Assembly (NCBI RefSeq): GCF_016427555.1
Contig: NZ_JAELVS010000001.1
Location: 310,001 to 374,000 of the forward strand
DNA length: 64,000 nucleotides
Source: Marinobacter litoralis
Lineage (GTDB): Bacteria; Pseudomonadota; Gammaproteobacteria; Pseudomonadales; Oleiphilaceae
Direction: 5' to 3'
The notes below the pieces were generated by a model, which was given only the letters and a program-made list of their open reading frames with translations, had not been told where the DNA came from and searched no databases. The position numbers and the translations under genes were made by a program. The stretch's first letter is position 1, and the number at the start of each line of letters is the position of its first letter. Positions 56,993 to 64,000 of the stretch are shown here, piece after piece.

Positions 56993-57991
56993 ATGAGTTC
57001 GATAACGGGAAAACTCGGACAATCCATGGGCTTCAGCCTCAAACAGCTGATTGAAAACCTGGCTCCCGCCAATCTGGCGGCGTCGGGCCGGAAGCTGATA
57101 CTACCGTTGTTAGGCATTTTGGTGTTCGTGGGCTTCTGGCATTTGGCCGCGCCCCAGGTAAATACCTCGCTGGGCGCCTTCCCCGGGCCGGTACAGGTCT
57201 GGGAGCAAGCCGGTCAGTTGTGGCAAGAGCACTCGGCCCAGAGAGCAAAGGCGGACCGGTTCATCGCCATGCAGGAACAGCGCAACGCACGGATTCTGGC
57301 GGACAATCCGGAAGCCGAGGTGCGCATTCGCGACTACCCGGGGGCACCGACTTTTCTGGACCAGATCGGCACCAGCCTGATCACCGTGCTTTCCGGATTC
57401 GTGGTTGCTGCACTGATTGCCGTCCCGTTGGGGATTCTGTTCGGCCTGAACCAACACTTTCAGGCGGCGGTGAACCCGCTGATACAAGTCTTCAAGCCGG
57501 TCTCGCCGCTTGCGTGGTTGCCGCTGGTTACCATGGTGGTTTCCGCCACCTACGTCAGCGACGACCCGATGTTCGAGAAATCGTTTCTGACGTCGATGAT
57601 CACCGTCACCCTGTGCAGCCTGTGGCCCACGCTGATCAACACCAGTGTCGGCGTGGCGGCGGTGAATCCGGACCTGCTCAACGTATCCAGAGTGCTCAAC
57701 CTGTCCTTCTGGAGCCACGTCCGCAAGGTGGTGCTGCCGTCATCCATACCGATGATTTTCACCGGGCTGCGAGTGTCTCTCGGCATTGCCTGGATGGTGC
57801 TGATCGCCGCCGAGATGCTGGCGCAGAGCCCGGGGCTCGGCAAGTTTGTCTGGGACGAATTCCAGAATGGCAGTAGCCAGTCACTCAGCCGGATTATGGT
57901 GGCGGTGCTTGCCATCGGTTTTATCGGCTTCGTTCTGGATCGAGTGATGCAATTGATTCAACAAAAAGTGGCCTGGAACGAAGGGCGCTAA
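56993..57991 (+). CDS. nrtB: Nitrate ABC transporter permease
   Basis: Membrane subunit of 332 residues, about six helices after a long N-terminal stretch. NrtB/SsuC-type motifs are FLDQIGTSLITVLSGFVVAALIAVPLGILFGLN, FKPVSPLAWLPLVTMV and the coupling loop NVSRVLNLSFWSHVRKVVLPSSIP. The insertion between helix 1 and 2 (about 70-120) is hydrophilic, as in other nitrate permeases. It begins 13 bases after nrtA. Confidence 0.94.
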   Translation: MSSITGKLGQSMGFSLKQLIENLAPANLAASGRKLILPLLGILVFVGFWHLAAPQVNTSLGAFPGPVQVWEQAGQLWQEHSAQRAKADRFIAMQEQRNARILADNPEAEVRIRDYPGAPTFLDQIGTSLITVLSGFVVAALIAVPLGILFGLNQHFQAAVNPLIQVFKPVSPLAWLPLVTMVVSATYVSDDPMFEKSFLTSMITVTLCSLWPTLINTSVGVAAVNPDLLNVSRVLNLSFWSHVRKVVLPSSIPMIFTGLRVSLGIAWMVLIAAEMLAQSPGLGKFVWDEFQNGSSQSLSRIMVAVLAIGFIGFVLDRVMQLIQQKVAWNEGR

Positions 57992-58017
57992 ACACAACAC
58001 TGTGACTCTGACACTGA

Positions 58018-58038
58018 TGGGTGCCCTCTAAGGCACCC
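58018..58038 (+). other. Intergenic hairpin in the nrt operon
   Basis: GGGTGCC-CTCTAA-GGCACCC is a perfect 7-bp stem between nrtB and the ATPase gene, without a T-tract. It probably affects mRNA stability. Its hexaloop lacks the A1/G4 pattern, so it is not an ANTAR target. Confidence 0.55.
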
Positions 58039-58061
58039 GGTAAGCGAAATAGGTGATCTCC

Positions 58062-58922
58062 ATGGCTAAATTACATCTTGAATTGACCGGCGTTGAAATG
58101 GCCTTTGATACCGCAAAAGGACCGTTCATCGCTCTGGATAACGTCAATCTGAAAATCAAAAAGGGCGAATTCGTGTCCCTGATCGGGCATTCCGGTTGCG
58201 GTAAGTCCACGGTACTGAACATCGTTGCCGGGTTGCTGCAAGCCTCGAAAGGCGGCTGTGTGCTGGACGGGCATGAAGTCAATTCTCCCGGCCCGGAACG
58301 CGCAGTGGTGTTCCAGAACCACGCACTGATGCCGTGGCTGACCGTTTACGAAAATGTCGAATTGGCGGTGCGGCAGGTGTTCAAGAAGGCGATGAGCCGA
58401 CAGGAACGCAAAGAATGGATCCTGCATAACCTGGAGCTGGTCAATATGGCCCACGCTGCGGGCAAGCGCCCGGGCGAAATTTCCGGCGGCATGGCGCAGA
58501 GGGTGGGCATTGCCCGGGCGCTGGCCATGAAGCCGAGCGTGTTGTTGATGGATGAGCCCTTCGGGGCACTGGATGCGCTGACCCGAGCGCATCTTCAGGA
58601 CTCGCTGATGGACATTCAACAGGAACTGAACAACACCGTGATCATGATCACTCACGATGTGGACGAAGCTGTCCTGTTGTCCGACCGTATCATTATGATG
58701 ACCAATGGGCCGTCCGCGACCGTCGGTGAGGATCTGCACATCGACTTGCCAAGGCCTCGCGACCGGGTTGCTCTGGCAGATAACCCGCAGTACGTTCACT
58801 ACCGTCAGGAAGTGCTGTCGTTCCTTTACGAAAAACAGCGGAAGTTCGAAACCATCAATACCCGCAGGAACAGCCAGAAGCCGGCGACCACCGACGCCAC
58901 TCCGGCGAAAGCCACAGCATGA
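58062..58922 (+). CDS. nrtD: Nitrate ABC transporter ATP-binding protein
   Basis: ATPase of 286 residues with Walker A GHSGCGKST, signature ISGGMAQR (Met in place of the more common Gln/Glu), Walker B LLMDEPFGALD and switch ITHDVDEA. It lacks the binding-protein-like C-terminal domain of cyanobacterial NrtC, so it corresponds to NrtD/NasD. The ATG at 58062 has AGGTGATC upstream. It is last in the nrt operon and convergent with nasR. Confidence 0.93.
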   Translation: MAKLHLELTGVEMAFDTAKGPFIALDNVNLKIKKGEFVSLIGHSGCGKSTVLNIVAGLLQASKGGCVLDGHEVNSPGPERAVVFQNHALMPWLTVYENVELAVRQVFKKAMSRQERKEWILHNLELVNMAHAAGKRPGEISGGMAQRVGIARALAMKPSVLLMDEPFGALDALTRAHLQDSLMDIQQELNNTVIMITHDVDEAVLLSDRIIMMTNGPSATVGEDLHIDLPRPRDRVALADNPQYVHYRQEVLSFLYEKQRKFETINTRRNSQKPATTDATPAKATA

Positions 58923-58928
58923 CACTGT

Positions 58929-58956
58929 CCCGGGTTTTGCAACCGCGAAGCCCGGG
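58929..58956. terminator. Hairpin between nrtD and nasR
   Basis: CCCGGGTTTTGC-AACC-GCGAAGCCCGGG is a 12-bp stem (two G-U pairs) between convergent genes. No T-tract is present on either side, so termination strength is uncertain. Confidence 0.6.
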
Positions 58957-58965
58957 CAACCGTAT

Positions 58966-60177
58966 TCAGTTCAGCACGTCGGCCATGGCAAGCAGCGCAC
59001 GGGCCACCTCAGGCAGGCGTTTACCCTGATCCATCGCCAGTTTGCGCAGCACACGGTGCGCCTCGTCGTTATCAATCTTGCGGTGCTGCATTAATAACAG
59101 CACCGCTTTTTCCTGAACCCGCCTTTCTTCCAGTGCTTCTTTTGCGCTCTGCAGCTCTTCGGACATCTGCTGCAATCTTCGGTTCTGCTCCTGAATCAAA
59201 TCCAGTATCGACCGGTTGCTCTGAACACCTTGCTCCAGCGATGCCAATAACGATGCCTGATCTGCCAACGAGCGACGGGCTTCGCCATACCGCTCCACGC
59301 AACGTTGATGGAAGGCACTTTCAACACAATCCTCAATCTGCTTTATAGCGTCCATTCGTTCCGTCATGAGTGCGAACCATCGCTGCGCCAGCTCCGGGTC
59401 CAGCGATTTGTAAGGGCCAACGGATACCGCAATCTGACGCATCCGATCTATTTCGGGTTCCCGTGGGTGCCCGCGAAGCTGCTGCCAAAGTGCAAGACTG
59501 TCCTCGGGGGCATGGTCAAAAAACACATCAAAACACCGATCCTGTGCCTCAACAAGGTGCATCATGCGCCGCGACAGTGCGCGATCAAAGCACCCGCGGG
59601 CAAATCCGGTTGAGCCCGCAGCCCGCTCCTGTCCGCAATACTCTTTTCCGGTCATTACTTGCACCAGGGCCACCAACAGGCCGGCAATCGAGGGTTCGAC
59701 AACGGTATCTGCGGCCTCGCACACGACGGTAATTAACTGGTGGATGGTATTGCAAAACCAGTCCACGGCCTCGCTCACCGTAATGTTCTGTTCCTCGACT
59801 TGACGACGGATGCCGTCGAGCTGCCCCAAGCCATGAAGCGCACTGGCAATATGGCCGAGCAGCGGACTGCTCACCGGATGGCTGATCAGCTCGTGCTGAA
59901 TATCGTGCAATGCCTGATCGAACAGGTGTGCCTGCTCATTGGTCTGCACCATGATGCTCGCCCGCTCGTCCGCGAAACGCAGCCCTTCCGAGCCGAGAAA
60001 AAGACTGGTGACGCCGCGTTCTCGCTGCAACTCGTGGATCAGGTGACCGCTGCTCTGGACCAGCCGTCCCATCAATAAAAAGTATTCGAGGCTCCGAACT
60101 TCGCATTGTCGCGAAGCAATCAGAAAGTCAGCGGCGGTGGCCGCTTGAGGACTGGCCGAACCTGCTTTTTTGCTCAC
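58966..60177 (-). CDS. nasR: Nitrate/nitrite-responsive antiterminator (NIT + ANTAR domains)
   Basis: RNA-binding regulator of 403 residues, close to the 393 of Klebsiella NasR. The N-terminal two thirds form a helical NIT nitrate-sensing domain (LIHELQRERGVTSLFLG is its typical start). The C-terminal ANTAR domain (about 335-400) includes LQSAKEALEERRVQEKAVLLLMQH and EAHRVLRKLAMDQGKRLPEVARALL. On binding nitrate, such proteins stabilise hexaloop hairpins and prevent terminators forming in nas leaders. The GTG at 60177 has AGGAG seven bases upstream. It lies between the two operons whose leaders it should control. Confidence 0.95.
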   Translation of the reverse strand: MSKKAGSASPQAATAADFLIASRQCEVRSLEYFLLMGRLVQSSGHLIHELQRERGVTSLFLGSEGLRFADERASIMVQTNEQAHLFDQALHDIQHELISHPVSSPLLGHIASALHGLGQLDGIRRQVEEQNITVSEAVDWFCNTIHQLITVVCEAADTVVEPSIAGLLVALVQVMTGKEYCGQERAAGSTGFARGCFDRALSRRMMHLVEAQDRCFDVFFDHAPEDSLALWQQLRGHPREPEIDRMRQIAVSVGPYKSLDPELAQRWFALMTERMDAIKQIEDCVESAFHQRCVERYGEARRSLADQASLLASLEQGVQSNRSILDLIQEQNRRLQQMSEELQSAKEALEERRVQEKAVLLLMQHRKIDNDEAHRVLRKLAMDQGKRLPEVARALLAMADVLN

Positions 60178-60229
60178 ATTATTACTCCTGTCATCGCCAT
60201 GGCTGATGCACATCGCCAAGCATCAACCG

Positions 60230-60245
60230 AGCAATTAACAGGCCA
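60230..60245 (-). promoter_or_regulatory. Sigma-54 (-24/-12) promoter of nasR
   Basis: On the minus strand TGGCCTGTTAATTGCT has GG-N10-GC and a perfect TTGCT -12 element. The predicted start is near 60219, giving a leader of about 42 bases. Confidence 0.6.
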
Positions 60246-60353
60246 GCCCTATCGGCTTCATCTTCGGGCACAACGCCCCATCAAAGTGCAGCTATCGCCA
60301 CCCAAACCCAGACCAATCCACGCATCCCATTGAAATGTATAGATTTTAAAAAC

Positions 60354-60369
60354 TGGCACAGAGATCGCA
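60354..60369 (+). promoter_or_regulatory. Sigma-54 (-24/-12) promoter of the nasC-like/nirB operon
   Basis: TGGCACAGAGATCGCA has an exact TGGCAC -24 element and GC ten bases after GG. The predicted start is near 60380, placing both hexaloop hairpins and the terminator in the transcript. A loose GCAC-N14-GTGC pair at 60269-60289 lies upstream. Confidence 0.65.
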
Positions 60370-60395
60370 TTGAAACACGACACAGGGACGAACAA

Positions 60396-60447
60396 TCGAC
60401 CACGGACGGTCGAACCATAAGATCATTGTTGTTGGCATTGGCGCCGG
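60396..60447 (+). promoter_or_regulatory. ANTAR-target dual-hexaloop RNA in the nasC-like leader
   Basis: Hairpin 1 is TCGACC-ACGGAC-GGTCGA (60396-60413), six base pairs with a hexaloop having A1 and G4. Hairpin 2 is TTGGC-ATTGGC-GCCGG (60432-60447), again a hexaloop with A1 and G4. The right arm of hairpin 2 includes the left CCGG of the terminator that follows, so the two structures exclude each other. This is the target architecture known for ANTAR antiterminators, and nasR is adjacent. Confidence 0.85.
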
Positions 60448-60490
60448 TTCACCGCGCTCTCTCCCGAGGGCTCGGTGCCCCGGTTTTTTT
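60444..60490 (+). terminator. Leader (attenuator) terminator upstream of the nasC-like gene
   Basis: The stem pairs CCGG (60444-60447) with CCGG (60480-60483), CACCG (60450-60454) with CGGTG (60473-60477), and GCTC (60456-60459) with GGGC (60468-60471). Seven T residues follow (60484-60490). It lies 23 bases before the start codon, so it terminates transcription ahead of the operon unless antiterminated. Confidence 0.87.
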
Positions 60491-60512
60491 AGTTTCAGGA
60501 AAGGAGTTCATT

Positions 60513-61742
60513 ATGACGGTATGCCCGAACGCCCCTCTGGTGATCTGCGGCCACGGCATGGTGGCCCAGCGCCTGATCGAAAACCTGATCGCCAATGGAC
60601 ATCCCTACAGCAAGATCGTTGTCTTTAACGGGGAGCCGGTCTCGGCCTACAACCGCATTCAGCTGTCGTCATTGCTGGCTAATGAAATCGCGGAAACCGA
60701 TCTAGCGCTCAAGCCAGACGATTGGTTCTCACTGCACCAGGTTGAAGTGCACAACCACGAACCGGTCAGCCGTATCGATGTTGAACACCACCGTGTGGTG
60801 ACCGCCCGCGGCCGTATTCAACCCTATAGCAAGCTGATACTCGCAACCGGATCGACGCCTTCCAGCCTTGGCCTGCCCGGTGAGGCGCTGGACGGTGTGC
60901 TGATGTTTCGCAGTCTGGCGGACACCCGGGCCATGATCGACAAAGCCGGCAGCTATCGACGGGCCGTTGTCATCGGCGGTGGCTTTCTGGGTCTGGAAGC
61001 TGCGGAGGGCCTGCGTGCCCGGGGTATGGCTGTCACCGTTCTGCACCGAAGCAACCGGATCTTGAACCGACAGCTGGACCCTACCTCCGGAAAGATGCTC
61101 AAGGATCTGCTGGAGCAGCGTGGCCTCACGGTTCTGACGGGCTACGCCCCGAAAGCACTGTTGGGAAAACACCAGATCCGGGCCGTGCAACTGCACGACG
61201 ATACGGTGCTCGCCACCGATCTGGTTGTGATCGCCACCGGTATTACGCCGAATGCACAGCTGGCCGCCGAAGCCGGTTTGCGCTGCGACCGAGGCATCTG
61301 CATTGACAGTCAGATGCGCACATCCACGCCATCCATCTACGCGCTCGGAGAGTGCAGCCAATTCGGCAATGAAACCTTCGGGTTAGTGGAGCCGGGCTTT
61401 CATCAGGCACAAACCCTCGCCGAACACCTTTGCCAACAAACGGATGCCCAAGGCTTTGTCCCGGTGCAAATACCCACACGCCTGAAGATCAGCGGCATAC
61501 CGATTTATTCATGCGGCCAGGTCGAGCCCGGCCCGGATACCCAAACCATTCAATGGCGCGACCGGCCCAAGCAGCGTTATGGCCGGCTGTTGATTGAACA
61601 CAATCGACTGGTGGGTGCCATGTTGCTCGGCGACACCGCCAACGGCACCTGGTACACCGACCTGATTCGCAGCGCCCAGGACATTACCGACTACCGGAAC
61701 ACCATCGCTTTCGGCAAACCCTATTGTGAAGCAGCAGCGTGA
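60513..61742 (+). CDS. NAD(P)/FAD-dependent oxidoreductase, NasC-like electron donor for nitrate reductase
   Basis: Flavoprotein of 409 residues resembling the N-terminal part of NirB. It has LVICGHGMVAQRLIENL and LILATGSTPSSLGLPG (FAD), VVIGGGFLGLEAAEGLRARGM (NAD(P)H) and IYALGECSQFGNE (FAD). No iron-sulfur or siroheme domain follows. In Klebsiella a protein of this kind, NasC, passes NADH electrons to NasA; the context here supports the same role. The ATG at 60513 has AAAGGAG upstream; the longer frame to 60330 is leader RNA. nirB follows 26 bases later. Confidence 0.88.
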   Translation: MTVCPNAPLVICGHGMVAQRLIENLIANGHPYSKIVVFNGEPVSAYNRIQLSSLLANEIAETDLALKPDDWFSLHQVEVHNHEPVSRIDVEHHRVVTARGRIQPYSKLILATGSTPSSLGLPGEALDGVLMFRSLADTRAMIDKAGSYRRAVVIGGGFLGLEAAEGLRARGMAVTVLHRSNRILNRQLDPTSGKMLKDLLEQRGLTVLTGYAPKALLGKHQIRAVQLHDDTVLATDLVVIATGITPNAQLAAEAGLRCDRGICIDSQMRTSTPSIYALGECSQFGNETFGLVEPGFHQAQTLAEHLCQQTDAQGFVPVQIPTRLKISGIPIYSCGQVEPGPDTQTIQWRDRPKQRYGRLLIEHNRLVGAMLLGDTANGTWYTDLIRSAQDITDYRNTIAFGKPYCEAAA

Positions 61743-61768
61743 GCGCTGCCTTGAGAGAGGAAGACACC

Positions 61769-64000
61769 ATGAGTAAACAAACCCTGATCGTGATTGGCAA
61801 CGGCATGGTCGGCCATCACTTTCTCGAGCAGTTTGTGCAGAGCCCTGCGGCTGATTCGTTCCAGATTCTGGTTTTCGGCGAAGAGAAACAACTGGCTTAC
61901 GACCGCGTGCACCTGTCCGAATACTTCGCGGGTTCAAGCCACGCAGATCTGGCCATGGGTACAGGCGACTGGTACGACGATAACGGTATTGATCTGCACC
62001 TGAATGAGCAGGTCATCGCCATCGACCGTTACAATCAGGTGGTGAGCACCCCCAAAGGTGTCTATCAGTATGACCAGCTGGTGCTCGCCACCGGGTCCTA
62101 TCCTTTTGTGCCCCCGATTGCCGGCAATGATCACGACGGCTGCTTTGTATACCGGACTCTGGACGACCTGGACGCCATTCGCGCCAGTGCCACCTCCGCG
62201 AAAACCGGCGTTGTGGTGGGCGGTGGTCTGCTCGGGCTGGAAGCTGCGAACGCCCTCAAAAGCCTGGGCTTGCAGGCCAGTGTGGTGGAATTTGCGCCGC
62301 GCCTGATGCCGGTTCAACTCGACGACCAGGGCGGTGCATTGCTACGGCACAAGATCGAAGAACTGGGCGTTCAGGTTCATACCGAAAAGGCCACCACCGC
62401 CATCGTGCCCGGCACCGAATCGCGCTTGCGCATGAATTTCTCCGACGACAGCCATCTTGAGACTGACCTGATCGTATTCTCCGCTGGCATCCGGCCGCAG
62501 GATACGCTGGCCCGGGACTGCGGTCTGGAAGTGGGCGAACGCGGAGGCATTGTCATTAACAATCAGTGCACCACGTCAGACCCGAAGATTCACGCCATCG
62601 GCGAATGCGCGCTATGGAACAACCGAATCTTTGGTTTGGTAGCACCAGGCTACACCATGGCCCGTACGCTCTCTGCGGCCCTGAACAGCGACACCGAGGC
62701 CGCTTTCACCGGTGCCGACATGAGCACCAAACTGAAACTGCTGGGTGTCGATGTCGGCTCCATTGGTGATGCTCACGGCCAGACCGCGGGTGCGCGTAAC
62801 ATCCGCTTCCACGACGAACAAACCGGTCATTACCGGCGCATGGTGGTCAGCTCCGACGGTAAAAAGCTGCTGGGTGCGATTCTGGTCGGTGATAACAGTC
62901 ACTACGACACCTTGCTGCAATACGCGCTCAACGGTCTGGATCTACCCGGTAATCCGGAAGTGCTGATTCTGCCTGAAAGCGAAGGCGGTGCGCCCACCTT
63001 GGGTGCCGATGCGTTACCCGACACTGCCTCGATCTGTTCGTGCCACAACGTCACCAAGGGCGACATCTGTGGAGCCATCGATGCTGGCTGTACGGATCTT
63101 GGGGGCGTCAAGGCCGAAACCAAAGCAAGTACCGGGTGCGGCGGCTGCACCGCGCTGCTGAAGAAGGTAGTGGATAGCGAACTCGAAAAGCGGGGCGTGG
63201 AGGTCTGCACCGATTTGTGCGAGCACTTCCCGTACACCCGTCAGGAGCTGTTTCACCTGGTCAAGGTAAACGGCATTCGCACCTTCCGCGGTCTGCTGAA
63301 TCAGTACGGCAAAGGTCAGGGCTGTGATATCTGCAAACCCACAGTGGGCTCCATTCTCGCCAGTTGCTGGAACGATCATATTCTGGCCACCGATCATGTG
63401 CCATTGCAGGACACCAATGACACCTTCATGGCCAACATGCAGAAGAACGGTACCTATTCGATCGTGCCGCGTATTCCCGGCGGCGAAATTACTCCGGACA
63501 AGCTGATTGTGCTGGGCGAGGTGGCGAAGGAGTACAACCTGTACACCAAGATCACCGGTGGCCAGCGGGTTGATTTGTTCGGCGCCACGTTGAGCGAGCT
63601 GCCGGAGATCTGGGAGAAGCTGATTGCAGCCGGTTTCGAGACGGGCCACGCCTATGGCAAGTCGCTGCGCACGGTGAAGTCGTGCGTTGGCAGCACCTGG
63701 TGCCGTTACGGTGTGCAGGACAGTGTGGGCATGGCGATCCTGCTGGAGAGCCGTTACAAGGGCTTGCGGGCCCCGCACAAGGTGAAGATGGGTGTGTCTG
63801 GCTGTACTCGGGAGTGTGCCGAGGCGCAAAGCAAAGACTTCGGGGTGATTGCCACGGAGAAGGGGTGGAACCTGTACGTGTGTGGTAATGGCGGCATGCG
63901 GCCACGGCACGCGGATTTGTTCGCGACGGATTTGTCCGATGACGAGTTGATTCAGGCGATTGACCGGATTGTGATGTTTTACGTGCGCACGGCGGACCGG
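61769..64000 (+). CDS. nirB: NAD(P)H-dependent nitrite reductase large subunit, 3' end cut off by window edge
   Basis: Cytosolic assimilatory siroheme enzyme reducing nitrite to ammonium. The frame is open for 744 codons to the window end; the family is about 830-850, so about 100 residues are missing. The domains are FAD (VIGNGMVGHHFLEQF), NADH (VVVGGGLLGLEAANAL), BFD-like [2Fe-2S] (ICSCHNVTKGDI, then GCGGC near residues 420-455), a second Cys pair (GCDICKP), and the siroheme/[4Fe-4S] half with CVGSTWC and CTREC. The ATG at 61769 has GAGAGAGGAAG upstream. It is second in the antitermination-controlled operon. Confidence 0.96.
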   Translation, partial: MSKQTLIVIGNGMVGHHFLEQFVQSPAADSFQILVFGEEKQLAYDRVHLSEYFAGSSHADLAMGTGDWYDDNGIDLHLNEQVIAIDRYNQVVSTPKGVYQYDQLVLATGSYPFVPPIAGNDHDGCFVYRTLDDLDAIRASATSAKTGVVVGGGLLGLEAANALKSLGLQASVVEFAPRLMPVQLDDQGGALLRHKIEELGVQVHTEKATTAIVPGTESRLRMNFSDDSHLETDLIVFSAGIRPQDTLARDCGLEVGERGGIVINNQCTTSDPKIHAIGECALWNNRIFGLVAPGYTMARTLSAALNSDTEAAFTGADMSTKLKLLGVDVGSIGDAHGQTAGARNIRFHDEQTGHYRRMVVSSDGKKLLGAILVGDNSHYDTLLQYALNGLDLPGNPEVLILPESEGGAPTLGADALPDTASICSCHNVTKGDICGAIDAGCTDLGGVKAETKASTGCGGCTALLKKVVDSELEKRGVEVCTDLCEHFPYTRQELFHLVKVNGIRTFRGLLNQYGKGQGCDICKPTVGSILASCWNDHILATDHVPLQDTNDTFMANMQKNGTYSIVPRIPGGEITPDKLIVLGEVAKEYNLYTKITGGQRVDLFGATLSELPEIWEKLIAAGFETGHAYGKSLRTVKSCVGSTWCRYGVQDSVGMAILLESRYKGLRAPHKVKMGVSGCTRECAEAQSKDFGVIATEKGWNLYVCGNGGMRPRHADLFATDLSDDELIQAIDRIVMFYVRTADR

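Noticed and set aside
58018-58038. Hexaloop hairpin between nrtB and nrtD as an ANTAR target
   Set aside because: The loop CTCTAA lacks A1 and G4, and no terminator follows.
60269-60289. GCAC-N14-GTGC as an NtrC site between nasR and the nasC-like gene
   Set aside because: The spacing is far from N7 and the cores are only four bases, which is expected by chance; kept only as a weak note.
63014-63910. 298-residue minus-strand frame opposite nirB
   Set aside because: nirB is continuous here with its Fe-S and siroheme Cys motifs, so the opposite frame is a shadow.

Overview
The window is a gene-dense, moderately GC-rich chromosomal segment from a heterotrophic gammaproteobacterium. The protein sequences look most like a marine Marinobacter-type bacterium, an inference from overall gene content and protein style; no rRNA gene or other marker is present. 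I see no tRNA, rRNA, insertion sequence, prophage or CRISPR array. About 60 genes are supported. Two of them run off the window: the RND pump at the left edge and nirB at the right edge.

Layout. 1-4304: RND efflux pump and adaptor (minus). 4423-8985: small K+ channel, NADP glutamate dehydrogenase, and a KaiC-like/PPDK-ATP-grasp protein. 9049-10849: a RegB/RegA-type redox two-component system. 10857-13461: persulfide-dioxygenase-like hydrolase and a SulP transporter. 13649-28482: a large cobalamin block. Its core is a B12 riboswitch heading btuB-btuF-btuC-btuD-cobB-cobO-cobQ-bluB and possibly a DNA glycosylase gene. cobS, cobD/cobC, cbiB, cobT, an alpha-ribazole phosphatase and cobU lie around it. 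Together these cover corrinoid uptake, adenosylation, amidation, lower-ligand synthesis and nucleotide-loop assembly; no early corrin-ring genes are present. 28583-31814: DUF294/CBS regulator, DEDD exonuclease and a TetR regulator. 31904-42753: transporters, an energy-taxis-type receptor, a divergent GGDEF / HD-GYP pair, a CBS protein, an alanine symporter and a Prx6 peroxiredoxin. 42832-45337: metNIQ. 45491-48578: an unknown protein, an amidase and a TauE/SafE permease. 48674-51000: a Fur-box-headed exbB-exbD-exbD-tonB operon. 51226-52550: an orphan Hcp and a small zincin. 52542-64000: a nitrate-assimilation regulon.

The most informative system is the nitrate regulon: nasA, nrtA-nrtB-nrtD, nasR, a NasC-like flavoprotein and nirB. 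The sequence shows -24/-12 (sigma-54) promoter matches, each with GG-N10-GC, in front of nasA, nrtA, nasR and the nasC-like gene. The nasC-like leader also has two hairpins with A1xxG4xx hexaloops, the second overlapping an intrinsic terminator. This is the architecture expected for an ANTAR-protein target, and the ANTAR protein NasR is encoded next to it. The nrtA leader has one such hexaloop hairpin overlapping a long terminator-like stem. This points to nitrogen control by NtrC/sigma-54 at initiation and nitrate control by NasR antitermination, as in Klebsiella nas. An NtrC-like palindrome also lies in front of gdhA, and a near-consensus -24/-12 promoter precedes the orphan hcp.

Limits: no alignments, folding programs or database searches were run. 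Functions come from motif and family recognition, and promoter and RNA elements come from reading the bases by eye. Every intergenic gap over 300 bases (23788-24195, 55242-55614, 60178-60512) contains regulatory structure described below.
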